A stretch of 64,000 nt of DNA from Alistipes_A hominis (GTDB lineage Bacteria; Bacteroidota; Bacteroidia; Bacteroidales; Rikenellaceae): assembly GCF_014288115.1 (NCBI RefSeq), contig NZ_JACOOK010000003.1, forward strand, positions 434,001 through 498,000, written 5' to 3'. This document shows, one piece after another, positions 35,260-44,188 of the stretch. A program made the translations under genes and the position numbers. The notes beneath the pieces were generated by a model. It did not search any database, was not told the DNA's origin, and saw only the letters and a list, made by a program, of their open reading frames with translations. Every line of letters starts with the position of its first letter. Positions within the stretch are counted from its first letter, which is position 1.

Positions 35260-36372
35260 TTACCGGTTTTTGCGGTAGCTCAGCACGGCCCATAAGTTGA
35301 TCGTCACCGTGAAGACGGCCAGCGCTGAGAACTGCGTCAGCAGATCGGCGAATCCGCTCCCTTTGAGGTAAACCATTCGCATGATCTGGATGAAGTACCG
35401 CAGCGGATTGAACAGCGTGATCTTTTGCGCCCAGCCCGGCATACTACTGATCGGGGTGAACAGTCCGCTCATCAGAATCAGCACGATCATGAAAAAGAAC
35501 ATCACGAACATCGCCTGCTGCATCGTGTCGGAAGTGTTCGATACGAGCAGGCCGAGGCCCGACACGGTCAGCACGTACAGCGCCATCCCGGCGTAGATCG
35601 TCAGCAGGTTGCCCGCCGGTACGAGCCCGTAGACGAGCCATGCCAATACGAAACTGATCGACAGCACGACGAATCCGATTACCCAATACGGAATCAACTT
35701 GGCGAGGATGAACTGGAATTTGCCGACCGGCGACACGTTGATCTGTTCGATCGTCCCGATCTCTTTTTCGCTGACGATGTTCAGCGCCGGCATGAATCCG
35801 CAGACGATCGTCAGCAGCATTACCATGAGCGCCGGAACCATATAGACTTGGTAATTCAAATGCGGGTTGAACTTGTACTGCGGGGTGATCCGAACGGCCG
35901 GCGCGGCCGAAATCCGAGACTGCGCGGCGGTTTCGTTGCGCAAGTCGGCCGAGAAGTCGTTCACGATGGCCGTGAGGTACGAACTGCCCAGCCCCCCCTT
36001 CGTTCCGTTGACCGCATTGGCCGCAATGAGCACCTGCGCGGCGCCTTCGGTAGTCAGCCTGCGTTCGAATTTTTCCGGGATTTCGAGGATGATGTCGGTT
36101 TGTCCCGATTCGACGCCTTTCATCGCTTCTTCGTACGAGGACGCGACGTCGACGAGGTTGAAATAGGCCGACGCCGAGGCTTTTTCGGTCAGTCGCCCGG
36201 AGTAGGCCGAGCGATCGTTGTCGACGACGGCCAGGTTGATGTTGCGTACCTCCATACTGGCCGCCCACGGCAGTACCAGCATTGTCAGGCACGGCATGAA
36301 CAGGATCAGCCGGGGCAGGAACGAGTTGCGGCGGATCTGTTTGAACTCTTTTTCGATCAGGTATTTCAACAT
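35260..36372 (-). CDS. ABC-2 type permease (YbhR/YbhS-like), second
   Basis: A 370-residue permease of the ABC-2 exporter type: one N-terminal membrane helix (about 21-40), a large extracytoplasmic domain (about 45-170) and five C-terminal helices (about 175-365). Motifs include EIGTIEQINVSPVGKFQFILAKLIPYWVIGF, the usual ABC-2 coupling region. It pairs with the permease at 36375 to make the membrane channel driven by the two ATPases upstream in the operon. It is the last gene of the exporter operon. Confidence 0.9.
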   Translation of the reverse strand: MLKYLIEKEFKQIRRNSFLPRLILFMPCLTMLVLPWAASMEVRNINLAVVDNDRSAYSGRLTEKASASAYFNLVDVASSYEEAMKGVESGQTDIILEIPEKFERRLTTEGAAQVLIAANAVNGTKGGLGSSYLTAIVNDFSADLRNETAAQSRISAAPAVRITPQYKFNPHLNYQVYMVPALMVMLLTIVCGFMPALNIVSEKEIGTIEQINVSPVGKFQFILAKLIPYWVIGFVVLSISFVLAWLVYGLVPAGNLLTIYAGMALYVLTVSGLGLLVSNTSDTMQQAMFVMFFFMIVLILMSGLFTPISSMPGWAQKITLFNPLRYFIQIMRMVYLKGSGFADLLTQFSALAVFTVTINLWAVLSYRKNR

Positions 36373-36374
36373 GG

Positions 36375-37481
36375 CTATTCGAGTCTGTATTTGAATTTCT
36401 TAAGACTTACGACGACCAGCACGACGGCCATTGCGCTGAGGATCGCCACCTCTTTGAGCGCGTAGGTGATGCCGAGTCCTTCGATCATCACTTTTTTGAC
36501 CGCTTCGATGTACCAGCGCGCCGGGATAACGGCCGACAGTCCCTGTAATACGCCCGGCATACTTTCGATCGGAAACATCATGCCCGAGAGCAGCGTGGTG
36601 GGCATCATCAGCACCATCCCCGAAGCGAGCATCGCGGCTACCTGCGTTTTGACGAGCGTCGAGATCAGCAATCCGAGCGCCAGCGCCGTGATGACGAACA
36701 GCAGTGAGATCACCGACAGCCAGAACAGGCTGCCCGCTACCGGAACCTGCAGGATGTAAACCGCCACGAGAATGATCGTCGCCAGGTTTACGGCCGACAG
36801 CGCGAGGTAGGGGACGGCTTTGGCGAGGATGATGTAGATCGGTCGCATCGGCGACACGAGCAGCACTTCCATCGTTCCGCGCTCTTTTTCGCGAACGATC
36901 GAAATGGCCGTCATCATCGCGCAGATCAGCATCAGGATCATACCCATCACGCCCGGCACGAAGTTGTACGCCCCTTTCATCTGCGGATTGTACAGCAGTT
37001 TCACTTCCGGAACGATTTGTAGCGGGGCGGGGGTGCCGGCCGACAGCTCGGCCTGGTATGCGGCCAGGATGTTCGATGCGTAACTTGTCACCAGCGTCGC
37101 GGTGTTCGGGTCGGTTCCGTCGCAGATCAACTGGACGTTCCCCGTTCCGCCGTGCAGCAGGTTTTGTTGGAAATTCTCCTCGAAGACCAGCGCGAGGTCG
37201 GCCCGGTTCGAACGGAACGCTTCCTCGATCTGTTGCGGGGTGCGGAGCGTTTCGACCAACGAGAAGTAGCGGTTTGCGTCGAAACGCTCTACGATCTGCC
37301 GCGTGGCGTCATCGTTCGACGGGTCGTAGACGGCCAGCCGGACGTTGTTGACGTCTGTTGAGATAGCGAATCCGAACAGGATGATCTGCACGATCGGCAT
37401 TACCAGCAGAATCAGCACCGTGCGGCTGTCGCGCAGGATGTGGCAGAACTCTTTATAGACGAAAGACAGAAATTGTTTCAT
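36375..37481 (-). CDS. ABC-2 type permease (YbhR/YbhS-like), first
   Basis: A 368-residue partner of the permease at 35260 with the same layout: N-terminal helix (SRTVLILLVMPIVQIILFGF), extracytoplasmic loop about 45-180, then five helices. The coupling motif is REKERGTMEVLLVSPMRPIYIILAKAVPYL. It starts 4 nt after the ATPase gene at 37486 and ends 2 nt before the next permease, so tight operon packing is clear. Confidence 0.9.
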   Translation of the reverse strand: MKQFLSFVYKEFCHILRDSRTVLILLVMPIVQIILFGFAISTDVNNVRLAVYDPSNDDATRQIVERFDANRYFSLVETLRTPQQIEEAFRSNRADLALVFEENFQQNLLHGGTGNVQLICDGTDPNTATLVTSYASNILAAYQAELSAGTPAPLQIVPEVKLLYNPQMKGAYNFVPGVMGMILMLICAMMTAISIVREKERGTMEVLLVSPMRPIYIILAKAVPYLALSAVNLATIILVAVYILQVPVAGSLFWLSVISLLFVITALALGLLISTLVKTQVAAMLASGMVLMMPTTLLSGMMFPIESMPGVLQGLSAVIPARWYIEAVKKVMIEGLGITYALKEVAILSAMAVVLVVVSLKKFKYRLE

Positions 37482-37485
37482 GGCG

Positions 37486-38226
37486 TTATTCTCCCCGTTT
37501 AGCTTCGCGGGCGAGGCGGTGGAACACCTCGTCCATATTCGGCGCGTCGAAAGTTCGTTTCAGGTTGGCCGGAGTATCCAGCGCCCGGATCGCCCCGTCG
37601 ACCATGATCGAGACGCGGTTGCAGTACTCCGCCTCGTCCATGTAGTGCGTCGTGACGAAAACCGTGATGCCCCGTTCCGACGCGTCGTAGATCAGCTCCC
37701 AGAACTGCCGCCGCGTAGCCGGATCGACCCCTCCGGTCGGCTCGTCGAGGAAGACGATGCGCGGCTCGTGGAAGATCGCTACCGAGAAAGCCAGTTTCTG
37801 CTTCCAGCCGAGCGGCAGCGCGCTTACCAGCGTGTTGCGTTCTTCGGCGAATCCGAGCCGGCGCAGCACCCGGTCGGTCTTTTCGGCGATCTGCCGGCTT
37901 CCCATGCCGTAGATGCCGCCGAACAGCCGGATGTTTTCCCACACTTTCAGGTCTTCGTACAGCGAAAAGCGCTGGCTCATGTAGCCGATGTTGCGTTTGA
38001 TCTGCTCGCTTTGGCGCACGATGTCGAACCCGGCGACCGTACCGCCGCCCTCGGTCGGGCGGCTCAGGCCGCACAGCATCCGCATTGCGGTCGTTTTGCC
38101 GGCGCCGTTCGCGCCGAGGAATCCGAAGATCTCGCCGCGCACGACCTCGAAACTGATGTGGTCGACCGCCGTGAAGCTGCCGAACCGCTTGGTCAGTCCT
38201 TTCGTTTCGATTACTTTATCATTCAT
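37486..38226 (-). CDS. ABC exporter ATP-binding protein (second NBD)
   Basis: A 246-residue nucleotide-binding domain. Walker A is GANGAGKTTAMRM (about 37-49) and Walker B IVFLDEPTGGVDP; the D-loop follows. The signature motif is LPLGWKQKLAF instead of LSGGxxQ, the same variant as in the second half of E. coli YbhF. It probably forms a heterodimer with the ATPase at 38219. Its start overlaps that gene by 8 nt. Confidence 0.92.
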   Translation of the reverse strand: MNDKVIETKGLTKRFGSFTAVDHISFEVVRGEIFGFLGANGAGKTTAMRMLCGLSRPTEGGGTVAGFDIVRQSEQIKRNIGYMSQRFSLYEDLKVWENIRLFGGIYGMGSRQIAEKTDRVLRRLGFAEERNTLVSALPLGWKQKLAFSVAIFHEPRIVFLDEPTGGVDPATRRQFWELIYDASERGITVFVTTHYMDEAEYCNRVSIMVDGAIRALDTPANLKRTFDAPNMDEVFHRLAREAKRGE

Positions 38227-39133
38227 TGGTACGGTCCAGTTTCATGTAACAATCTTCGATACCCGGTTCGATCGCCTCGATCCGCAGATTGCGGTATCCT
38301 TCCGCGGTCAGGTAAGCGGCCAGTTGCTCTTCGGTCAGCGTCGCGTCGGGCGTCGCGTGGTGCGTGTCGCCGAACGCGAAGGCCGAGGTGATCTGCGGAT
38401 GACGGCGCAGCGTTTTCAGCATGGCCGGCATCCGGTCGCCCGATACGGCCCACAGCCGCTCTCCGAATTTTTCGATGATGCGTTTCGGCGTGTCTATATC
38501 GAGGAACCGGCCGCCGCGGATCAGCGCGATCCGGTCGCAGCGCGACGCCTCGTCCATATAGGGCGTCGATACGAGGATCGTGATGCCCTGGCAGCGCAGT
38601 TTGGCGAGCATCTCCCACAGTTCCTTGCGCGATACCGGGTCGACGCCGGTCGTCGGCTCGTCGAGGAACAGTACCGACGGTTTGTGGATCAGCGCGCAAC
38701 TGAGCGCCAGTTTCTGCTTCATACCGCCCGAAAGCGCTCCGGCCCGCCGCGTGCGGAACGGTTCGATCTGACTGTAAATGTCGCGGATCAGGTCGTAGTT
38801 CGCCTCGATGGTCGTCCCGAAAAGCGTTGCGAAAAAGCGCAGGTTCTCTTCGACGCTCATGTCCTGGTACAGCGAGAACCGTCCCGGCATGTAACCGACC
38901 CGCCGCCGGATCTGTTTGTAGTCGGCCGCCACGTCGAGTCCGTCGACCGTCGCCCGGCCGCTGTCGGGCAGCAGCAACGTCGTCAGGATGCGGAACAGTG
39001 TCGTCTTGCCGGCCCCGTCTGGGCCGATAATTCCGAAGATCTCGCCGCGTTGCGCATCGAAGCTCACTCCGCGCAGCGCTTCGATGCGCCCGTAGCTTTT
39101 CGTGAGGTCGCGTATGGTTACTGCGGAAGCCAT
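38219..39133 (-). CDS. ABC exporter ATP-binding protein (first NBD)
   Basis: A 304-residue nucleotide-binding subunit; the start at 39133 (MASAVTIRDL) overlaps the HlyD stop by one base (TAATG). Longer in-frame sequence upstream is antisense to the HlyD gene and not protein-like. Walker A is GPDGAGKTTLFRIL, signature LSGGMKQKLALSCALI, Walker B VLFLDEPTTGVDP. The C-terminal ~75 residues extend past the NBD, as in YbhF-type proteins. It works with the NBD at 37486. Confidence 0.92.
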   Translation of the reverse strand: MASAVTIRDLTKSYGRIEALRGVSFDAQRGEIFGIIGPDGAGKTTLFRILTTLLLPDSGRATVDGLDVAADYKQIRRRVGYMPGRFSLYQDMSVEENLRFFATLFGTTIEANYDLIRDIYSQIEPFRTRRAGALSGGMKQKLALSCALIHKPSVLFLDEPTTGVDPVSRKELWEMLAKLRCQGITILVSTPYMDEASRCDRIALIRGGRFLDIDTPKRIIEKFGERLWAVSGDRMPAMLKTLRRHPQITSAFAFGDTHHATPDATLTEEQLAAYLTAEGYRNLRIEAIEPGIEDCYMKLDRTNE

Positions 39134-40026
39134 TATTCGGAGAATTTGACGTCGGCGTACATGCCGATTTTCAGTAGGCCGTCGTTGTGGACGGCGATTT
39201 TGACCGGATAGACCAGGTTCGCGCGTTCGTCGCGGGTCTGGATCGTTTTCGGCGTGAACTCGGCTTTGTCCGAGATCCAGATCACTTCGCCGTCGTATTC
39301 GCGGCTGCCTTTGTCGCCCGAATCGGCGAACACGCGCACCCTGTCGCCGAGTTTCAGGCCTGTCAGTTGGCCCGATGTGATGTAGGCGCGGAGTTCCATG
39401 CGATCGACGTCGGCGATCTTGAACAGCGGTTTGCCTTGGGCGGTCACTTCGCCCGTTTCGGCGTATTTGACCAGTACCGTCCCGTCGATCGGGTTTACGA
39501 TGCGGCATTTGGCGAGCTGGTCTTCGATCTGAGCCACCTGGATTTCGATGGCCGAGCTCTCTTCGTTGACGCCGCGGTTGCTGTTTTCGAGCGTCGAGAG
39601 CTGCGCTGCGAGCTGTTTTTCGAGTACGGCGATCTGCGCGTCGATATCGTCCAGTTGTTTGGTGTTCGCGGCGTCGGCTTTCAGCAGGTTTTCGACGCGC
39701 CGTTTTTCGCGCTGCTGCGTGGCGATCTGCTGTTGCGTGGCGGCGATCTGTTTGCCGATGTCGGACGTGCGGCTGCGCGTCGCCCCGAGCTGTTTTTGGA
39801 GTTGCAGCTTTTTCAGGTAGAGCTGGACGCTGTCGACCGTGCCGACGGTTTGTCCGGCCGCGAGCCGCCGGCCTTCTTCCACGCCGAACGAAGTAATTCG
39901 TCCGTTGGCTTCCGAGGATACGATCACTTCGGTCGCCTCGAACGTCCCGGAGGCGTCGTAACCGTTTTTATTGCCGCCGCAGGCCGTCGCCCCGGCGCAA
40001 AGCGCGAGAATCAGAAATCGTTTCAT
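39133..40026 (-). CDS. HlyD-family periplasmic adaptor (YbhG-like)
   Basis: A 297-residue membrane fusion protein with a lipoprotein-like signal (ALCAGATAC, C16). It shows the barrel-hairpin-barrel layout: biotinyl-lipoyl half motif at GRITSFGVEEGRRLAAGQTVGTVD, a long alpha-helical hairpin (about 70-165, many K/Q/E heptads), then VNPIDGTVLVKYAETGEVTAQGKPLF. It bridges the inner-membrane ABC transporter to the outer-membrane TolC protein encoded just upstream. Gap to the TolC gene is 1 nt. Confidence 0.92.
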   Translation of the reverse strand: MKRFLILALCAGATACGGNKNGYDASGTFEATEVIVSSEANGRITSFGVEEGRRLAAGQTVGTVDSVQLYLKKLQLQKQLGATRSRTSDIGKQIAATQQQIATQQREKRRVENLLKADAANTKQLDDIDAQIAVLEKQLAAQLSTLENSNRGVNEESSAIEIQVAQIEDQLAKCRIVNPIDGTVLVKYAETGEVTAQGKPLFKIADVDRMELRAYITSGQLTGLKLGDRVRVFADSGDKGSREYDGEVIWISDKAEFTPKTIQTRDERANLVYPVKIAVHNDGLLKIGMYADVKFSE

Positions 40027-40027
40027 A

Positions 40028-41287
40028 TCAGTTGTTGGTTATATTTTTCAGGTTGTATGTCGTCATGATCAGTTGCATCCGGTGCAGTGCGCGGTTCTGC
40101 CGCGCCGTTTCGGCTTTGGTTACTTCCTGCATGTAGTCGGTAACGCTCATCGTGCCCTCCGCGACCTTCGCCTCCGACGCGCGTTTGATATTGTCGCGCA
40201 GCGCTACGATCCGGTCGTCGTCGGAGAGCGTGCGGCGGTATTTTTCGAGTTCGCTTTGCGAGGATTCGACCTGCTGGTTCGTATTGAACAGGAACGTTTC
40301 GCGTTGTGTGCGGAGCGCGTTGCGCGCGACGTCTATCTTGGCCGCGTCGCTTTTATGCGTGTAATAATTGCCGAAATTCCATGAAAACCGCACGCCGCCG
40401 ATCGCGAATGCTTTGAATTTGTCTTGCAGCATGTTCAGTCCCGGTTTGCCGTAGGCTCCCTGTACGAACAGACCGAGGGTCGGGCGGTTCCGGGCGTTCA
40501 ACTGTTTCAGTTGGGCGTCCAGCAGCGTGTTGCGGGCGTCGAGCAGGCGCAGCTCCGGACGGTTCACGTCGGTAGGCGCCGGCTCGCTTCCGACTTCCGG
40601 GCAGATCAGTTCGGCGCTGTCGGCGTTTTCGCCGATGAAGGCTCCCAGCATCTGCCGGTACGCGCGGTTGGTCGCTTCTAGCGAGACGCGCTGCTGTCGG
40701 TTCGAGAGCTGTTCGACCTGCACCGCGTCGAGGTCGGCTTGGTTGGCGACCCCGTTCTCGATGAAGCTGCTTATTTTGCGGTAGTTGCGTTCGAGCTCCT
40801 CGTCGTACAGCCGGTTCAGTTCCAGTTGTTCCTCGGTCAGTAGAATGCCGAAGAACAGCGAATTGACCCGTTCGCGGATCGCGTACATATCGACCTGCTG
40901 CTGTTGCAGGTCGACTTCGGCGGACGCTTTGACATTCTGTTTTTTCGCACGGATGTTCCCGCCGTCCCAGATTACCTGGTTCACCTCGGCTACGACCTGA
41001 TACTGGTCTTTGCTGAGGGTCGGGATGTCGATGCCCGGCAACGAGAACGGGATTTTCGTCACGTCGGTCTGGTAAGAGGCTTTGGCCGACAGCGACAACT
41101 GAGGCAGGTAGCCTTTGTTGGCGTTTTCCAGGTCGTACTGTTCCGATTGTCGGATCAGTCCGTACTGGGCCACGAGCGGATAGTTGGCCTGCGCTTTCTG
41201 CTGGCAGGCGTCGATGGTCAGTTGCGCCTGTGCCGGCAAAGTTCCGAAACCGACGGCCAGCAGCAGGATGGATCGGATTATTTTCAT
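40028..41287 (-). CDS. TolC-family outer-membrane efflux protein
   Basis: A 419-residue OEP-family protein; a start at 41287 (MKIIRSILLLAVGFGTLPAQA) gives a clean signal peptide, while 41308 would add seven residues. It has two long helical repeats typical of TolC (residues about 30-215 and 235-415), rich in Q, E, N and R. Motifs include YQTDVTKIPFSLPGIDIPTL and GALVGE-like turn regions. It forms the outer-membrane trimeric duct for the ABC-2/HlyD exporter downstream. Confidence 0.88.
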   Translation of the reverse strand: MKIIRSILLLAVGFGTLPAQAQLTIDACQQKAQANYPLVAQYGLIRQSEQYDLENANKGYLPQLSLSAKASYQTDVTKIPFSLPGIDIPTLSKDQYQVVAEVNQVIWDGGNIRAKKQNVKASAEVDLQQQQVDMYAIRERVNSLFFGILLTEEQLELNRLYDEELERNYRKISSFIENGVANQADLDAVQVEQLSNRQQRVSLEATNRAYRQMLGAFIGENADSAELICPEVGSEPAPTDVNRPELRLLDARNTLLDAQLKQLNARNRPTLGLFVQGAYGKPGLNMLQDKFKAFAIGGVRFSWNFGNYYTHKSDAAKIDVARNALRTQRETFLFNTNQQVESSQSELEKYRRTLSDDDRIVALRDNIKRASEAKVAEGTMSVTDYMQEVTKAETARQNRALHRMQLIMTTYNLKNITNN

Positions 41288-41334
41288 CGTTTTACTGAAT
41301 TTATGCATGAGTGAAGTGAAGGTTTTCCGATGTT

Positions 41335-41973
41335 TTACGGCTTGAGGCTTTGCAGGATGATTTTCACGTTCTCCTCTTTGCGGTGCTCGAGGAAGCCGTC
41401 CATCGCTTCGTCCGTCAGGCCGAGAATGTTCTGCAGTACCGGTCGGACCAGGAACGTGGCGAGATTCAGCGACAGCGCGCTGAACATCAGGTCGAGCGCA
41501 TTGGTTTCGCGGACTCGTCCCTGCGCGATCTCTTTTTGCAGATCTTGTTCGAATGTAGCGTAAACGCTCAGCGGCAGTTCGCCGATGCTGTCGCGCAGCG
41601 ATGCGATCCGTTCCGGGTTCGTCGTGATCTCGTTGATGACCAGAAAGGGGATTTTCGGATTCTTTTTCAGGATTTCGAAATGCGCTTCGATTTTGCGCCG
41701 CAGTTTCTCTTCGAAAGTTCCGCCTTCCCGGTCGATCGAAAATATGTTCGAGATCAGCATCCGTATTTTCTGTTCGAAAATTTTCTCGAAAAGGTTCTCT
41801 TTCGTGCGGAAATAGTAATGAACGAGCGCCTGGTTGCAGCCCGCTTCCCGGGCGATCTCGGTCGTTGAGGTCAGTGCGAACCCTTTGTCGAGGAACAGCC
41901 GTTCGGCCGCCCGCAGGATCGCCTGTTCCATCGGTTCGGTTTCGTTTTTCGCCGTTTTTTCCGTCTGTTTCAT
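41335..41973 (-). CDS. TetR-family regulator of the exporter operon
   Basis: A 212-residue TetR-type repressor. The N-terminal helix-turn-helix is FALTSTTEIAREAGCNQALVHYYFRTKENLFEKIFEQ (about residues 35-71). The C-terminal half is a helical ligand-binding domain of the YbiH/CecR kind. It is the first gene of the exporter operon, 48 nt ahead of TolC, and its own promoter overlaps an inverted repeat (41977-42005) that fits autoregulation. The inducer is unknown; in E. coli CecR-YbhGFSR the operon affects drug and metal tolerance. Confidence 0.88.
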   Translation of the reverse strand: MKQTEKTAKNETEPMEQAILRAAERLFLDKGFALTSTTEIAREAGCNQALVHYYFRTKENLFEKIFEQKIRMLISNIFSIDREGGTFEEKLRRKIEAHFEILKKNPKIPFLVINEITTNPERIASLRDSIGELPLSVYATFEQDLQKEIAQGRVRETNALDLMFSALSLNLATFLVRPVLQNILGLTDEAMDGFLEHRKEENVKIILQSLKP

Positions 41974-41976
41974 GTG

Positions 41977-42005
41977 TTAATAGTTTAATTTAATATATCT
42001 ATTAA
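41977..42005. promoter_or_regulatory. Candidate TetR operator
   Basis: TTAATAG (41977-41983) and CTATTAA (41999-42005) form an inverted repeat with a 15-nt AT-rich spacer. It sits right at the predicted transcription start of the minus-strand promoter at 42011-42040, just ahead of the start codon at 41973. Confidence 0.5.
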
Positions 42006-42010
42006 TACCG

Positions 42011-42040
42011 CAAATGTAGGAATAAATACGAACCTTGCAA
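42011..42040 (-). promoter_or_regulatory. Promoter of the TetR-exporter operon
   Basis: On the minus strand: TTG (42038-42040), a 19-nt spacer, then TACATTTG (42011-42018), a perfect match to the phylum consensus. Confidence 0.75.
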
Positions 42041-42325
42041 ATTTCAACGCTGTTTTTTTGTGGATAAATCGTTCAATGTATTTATAATGAATGCTTTGAA
42101 TCTGTGTGTTTCCGGGCTCTACGCAAACGGGCCGGAATATGTGCCGGCAGCCGGCAAACGGCGCGACTTACCGTATTTCAGGTTTCCGAAATCGTCGTCC
42201 GGTCTGTTGCAAGAATCAGACCTATATTGCTTTCTCGGGCCTTTTCGCTTTTGAACCGAGGCCGTTGCGGGTGTTGCGACCGGGGTTCTTCGCGTAAAAA
42301 CGGAGCGGTAAGGCGGCCGGCGGAA
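42041..42325. other. Intergenic stretch, nothing identified
   Basis: About 285 nt between divergent promoters with only short frames that do not look like protein. I see no repeat or RNA structure that stands out. Confidence 0.5.
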
Positions 42326-42356
42326 TTGCCGGAAAAGTTTCTTTTAGTTATATTTG
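42326..42356 (+). promoter_or_regulatory. Promoter of the GH43 gene
   Basis: TTG (42326-42328), a 20-nt spacer, then TATATTTG (42349-42356), perfect -7 element; the start codon at 42406 follows after a leader of about 43 nt. Confidence 0.75.
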
Positions 42357-42405
42357 AAAGTACCCGGTCGGACGCATCGGGCGTTCTAACGTTATTCTAT
42401 CGTTT

Positions 42406-44073
42406 ATGAAAAGGTTTTTTTTGTGGTCGCTGACGCTCTTTTCGTTCGTTTTCGGAGCGGGCGTATGCAGTGGCGCTGCGGGCGGCGGAATCCGTCTGGA
42501 CAAGGCGGCGTTTATGATCGACAGCGGGGATAAGATGAAAATCCGCCTGGCGGAGGCTCCTGCCGGCGGCGTGCAGTGGACGTCGAGCGATGAAAAGGTG
42601 GCGACGGTTTCCCGGAGCGGCGTGGTGACCGGCGTTTCGAAAGGCGATGCCGTAATTACGGCTTCAGCGGCCGGTTCGAAAGCCGAATGCATCGTGTCGG
42701 TCGGTTACGAGGGACAGAATCCGATCCTGCCGCCGACGTGGGGACTGTTTATCGCCGACGGCGAGCCGCACGTTTTCGACGGACGGATGTATATTTTCGG
42801 GTCGCGGGACGTGACGAACGGTTTTCTGCCGAACGGCGAACGGGATTTCTGTTCGACCGACTACCATGTGATCTATTCCGACGACCTGATCCACTGGACG
42901 GACGCGGGCGTCAGCATCTCGATCGACAGTATTCCGGCGGAGATCCGCGGAAATACGCGGCGGCTGTGGGCGCCGGACGTCTTCAAAAGCCCGACCGAAA
43001 AAGACAAGTATTACCTGCTGTTTTGCGGCAACGGCCAGCCGGTGTATATCGCCGAGGGGACGAGCCCGACAGGGCCTTTCGGCAACGTCCGGCTCGTAAC
43101 GCTGAACGGCGAGCCCATCCCGCAGATCGATCCGGGCGTACTGGTCGACGATGACGGCAAGGTGTACCTGGCGAGTCCGAAATTCTTTATCTGCCGGCTC
43201 GACCCGTCGGACTACTCGCGGGTGATGCCCGAAACCTGCCGCGACGTGACGCAGTATATGCCGGTCGGCGACGAGCCGTTCGAAGGGCCTTCGCTGCGGA
43301 AACGCAACGGTATTTACTATTACATCTATATTCAGAATAAAGGCAATATCGAACGCGACGGCGCGGTTCCGACGCTGATGGGGTATATGACGGCCGAAAA
43401 TCCGCTCGGCCCGTATACCTACCGCGGCGTGATCGTTACCAATTACGATTATCCGGCTTCCGGAAACATACACGGCTCGATCGAACCGTTCGACGGACAG
43501 TGGTACGTGTCGTACCATATGCCGGTGTCGGAGCTCGGTCTGACCCGTGCCGCCTGCCTCGACCGGATCGAATTCGACGATGACGGGACGATCCGGCGGG
43601 CCGAGCCGACTTCGTCCGGCGTAAAGGGCTGTTTCGTACCGGGCGAACGGATCCGCAGCTCCAGCGGGGTCGTCTATTCGGGCGGCCGCAACGACCGCAG
43701 GCTGGTGACGCGGCGCGAGCCGACTGCCAATCCGTATGTTTTCCGGTATGTCGGTTATCCGTACACTTTTTACAACGAGCCGGGACAGTGGATCGGATAC
43801 CGTTTTATGGATTTCTCACCGGAAATTTCGACAGTCGGCATGAGCGTCTGCACCGAAGCCGCCGGCGGGTCGCTCGAAATTCGCCGGGGCTCTGCGGACG
43901 GAGAGTTGATCGCCGCCGTCGATCTGCCGAATACCGACGGCGAATGGAAGAAGGTCGAAGCCCCGGCTTCCGTAACCCGCGACGGGAAGGATGCGTTCTA
44001 TATCTTTCTGAAGACGAAGCCCGGCAGCGGGGATGTTCGGGTCGATTGGCTGGAATTCGGCGCGCGGCGGTAA
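42406..44073 (+). CDS. Glycoside hydrolase family 43 enzyme with Big2 and CBM6-like domains
   Basis: A 555-residue exported enzyme (signal about 1-24). A Big2-type Ig domain spans about 28-100 (WTSSDEKVATVSRSGVVTGVSKGDAVITA). The GH43 five-bladed propeller covers about 105-410: likely base D118 (IADGEPHVFDGRMYIFGS), pKa modulator D242 (QIDPGVLVDDDG) and acid E293 (PFEGPSLRKRNG). A CBM6-like beta-sandwich (about 430-553, WIGYRFMDFSPE, then VRVDWLEF) ends the protein. It is probably an arabinofuranosidase or xylosidase acting on plant hemicellulose. It is monocistronic. Confidence 0.88.
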   Translation: MKRFFLWSLTLFSFVFGAGVCSGAAGGGIRLDKAAFMIDSGDKMKIRLAEAPAGGVQWTSSDEKVATVSRSGVVTGVSKGDAVITASAAGSKAECIVSVGYEGQNPILPPTWGLFIADGEPHVFDGRMYIFGSRDVTNGFLPNGERDFCSTDYHVIYSDDLIHWTDAGVSISIDSIPAEIRGNTRRLWAPDVFKSPTEKDKYYLLFCGNGQPVYIAEGTSPTGPFGNVRLVTLNGEPIPQIDPGVLVDDDGKVYLASPKFFICRLDPSDYSRVMPETCRDVTQYMPVGDEPFEGPSLRKRNGIYYYIYIQNKGNIERDGAVPTLMGYMTAENPLGPYTYRGVIVTNYDYPASGNIHGSIEPFDGQWYVSYHMPVSELGLTRAACLDRIEFDDDGTIRRAEPTSSGVKGCFVPGERIRSSSGVVYSGGRNDRRLVTRREPTANPYVFRYVGYPYTFYNEPGQWIGYRFMDFSPEISTVGMSVCTEAAGGSLEIRRGSADGELIAAVDLPNTDGEWKKVEAPASVTRDGKDAFYIFLKTKPGSGDVRVDWLEFGARR

Positions 44074-44127
44074 TTTTTTCGACCTCTGTCCGGCAACCGG
44101 CGTATTCGGCCGGAATATATCTTATGA

Positions 44128-44170
44128 AAACGCTTCCGTTGCGAACAGTTTCTTCGCAACGGAAGCGTTT
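44128..44170. terminator. Bidirectional terminator between GH43 and phoR
   Basis: A perfect 18-bp stem (44128-44145 with 44153-44170) and 7-nt loop, with A-rich and T-rich ends on both strands. It lies between the convergent ends of the GH43 gene and phoR. Confidence 0.85.
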
Positions 44171-44188
44171 GGCGGAAGCGCGTTTCGG

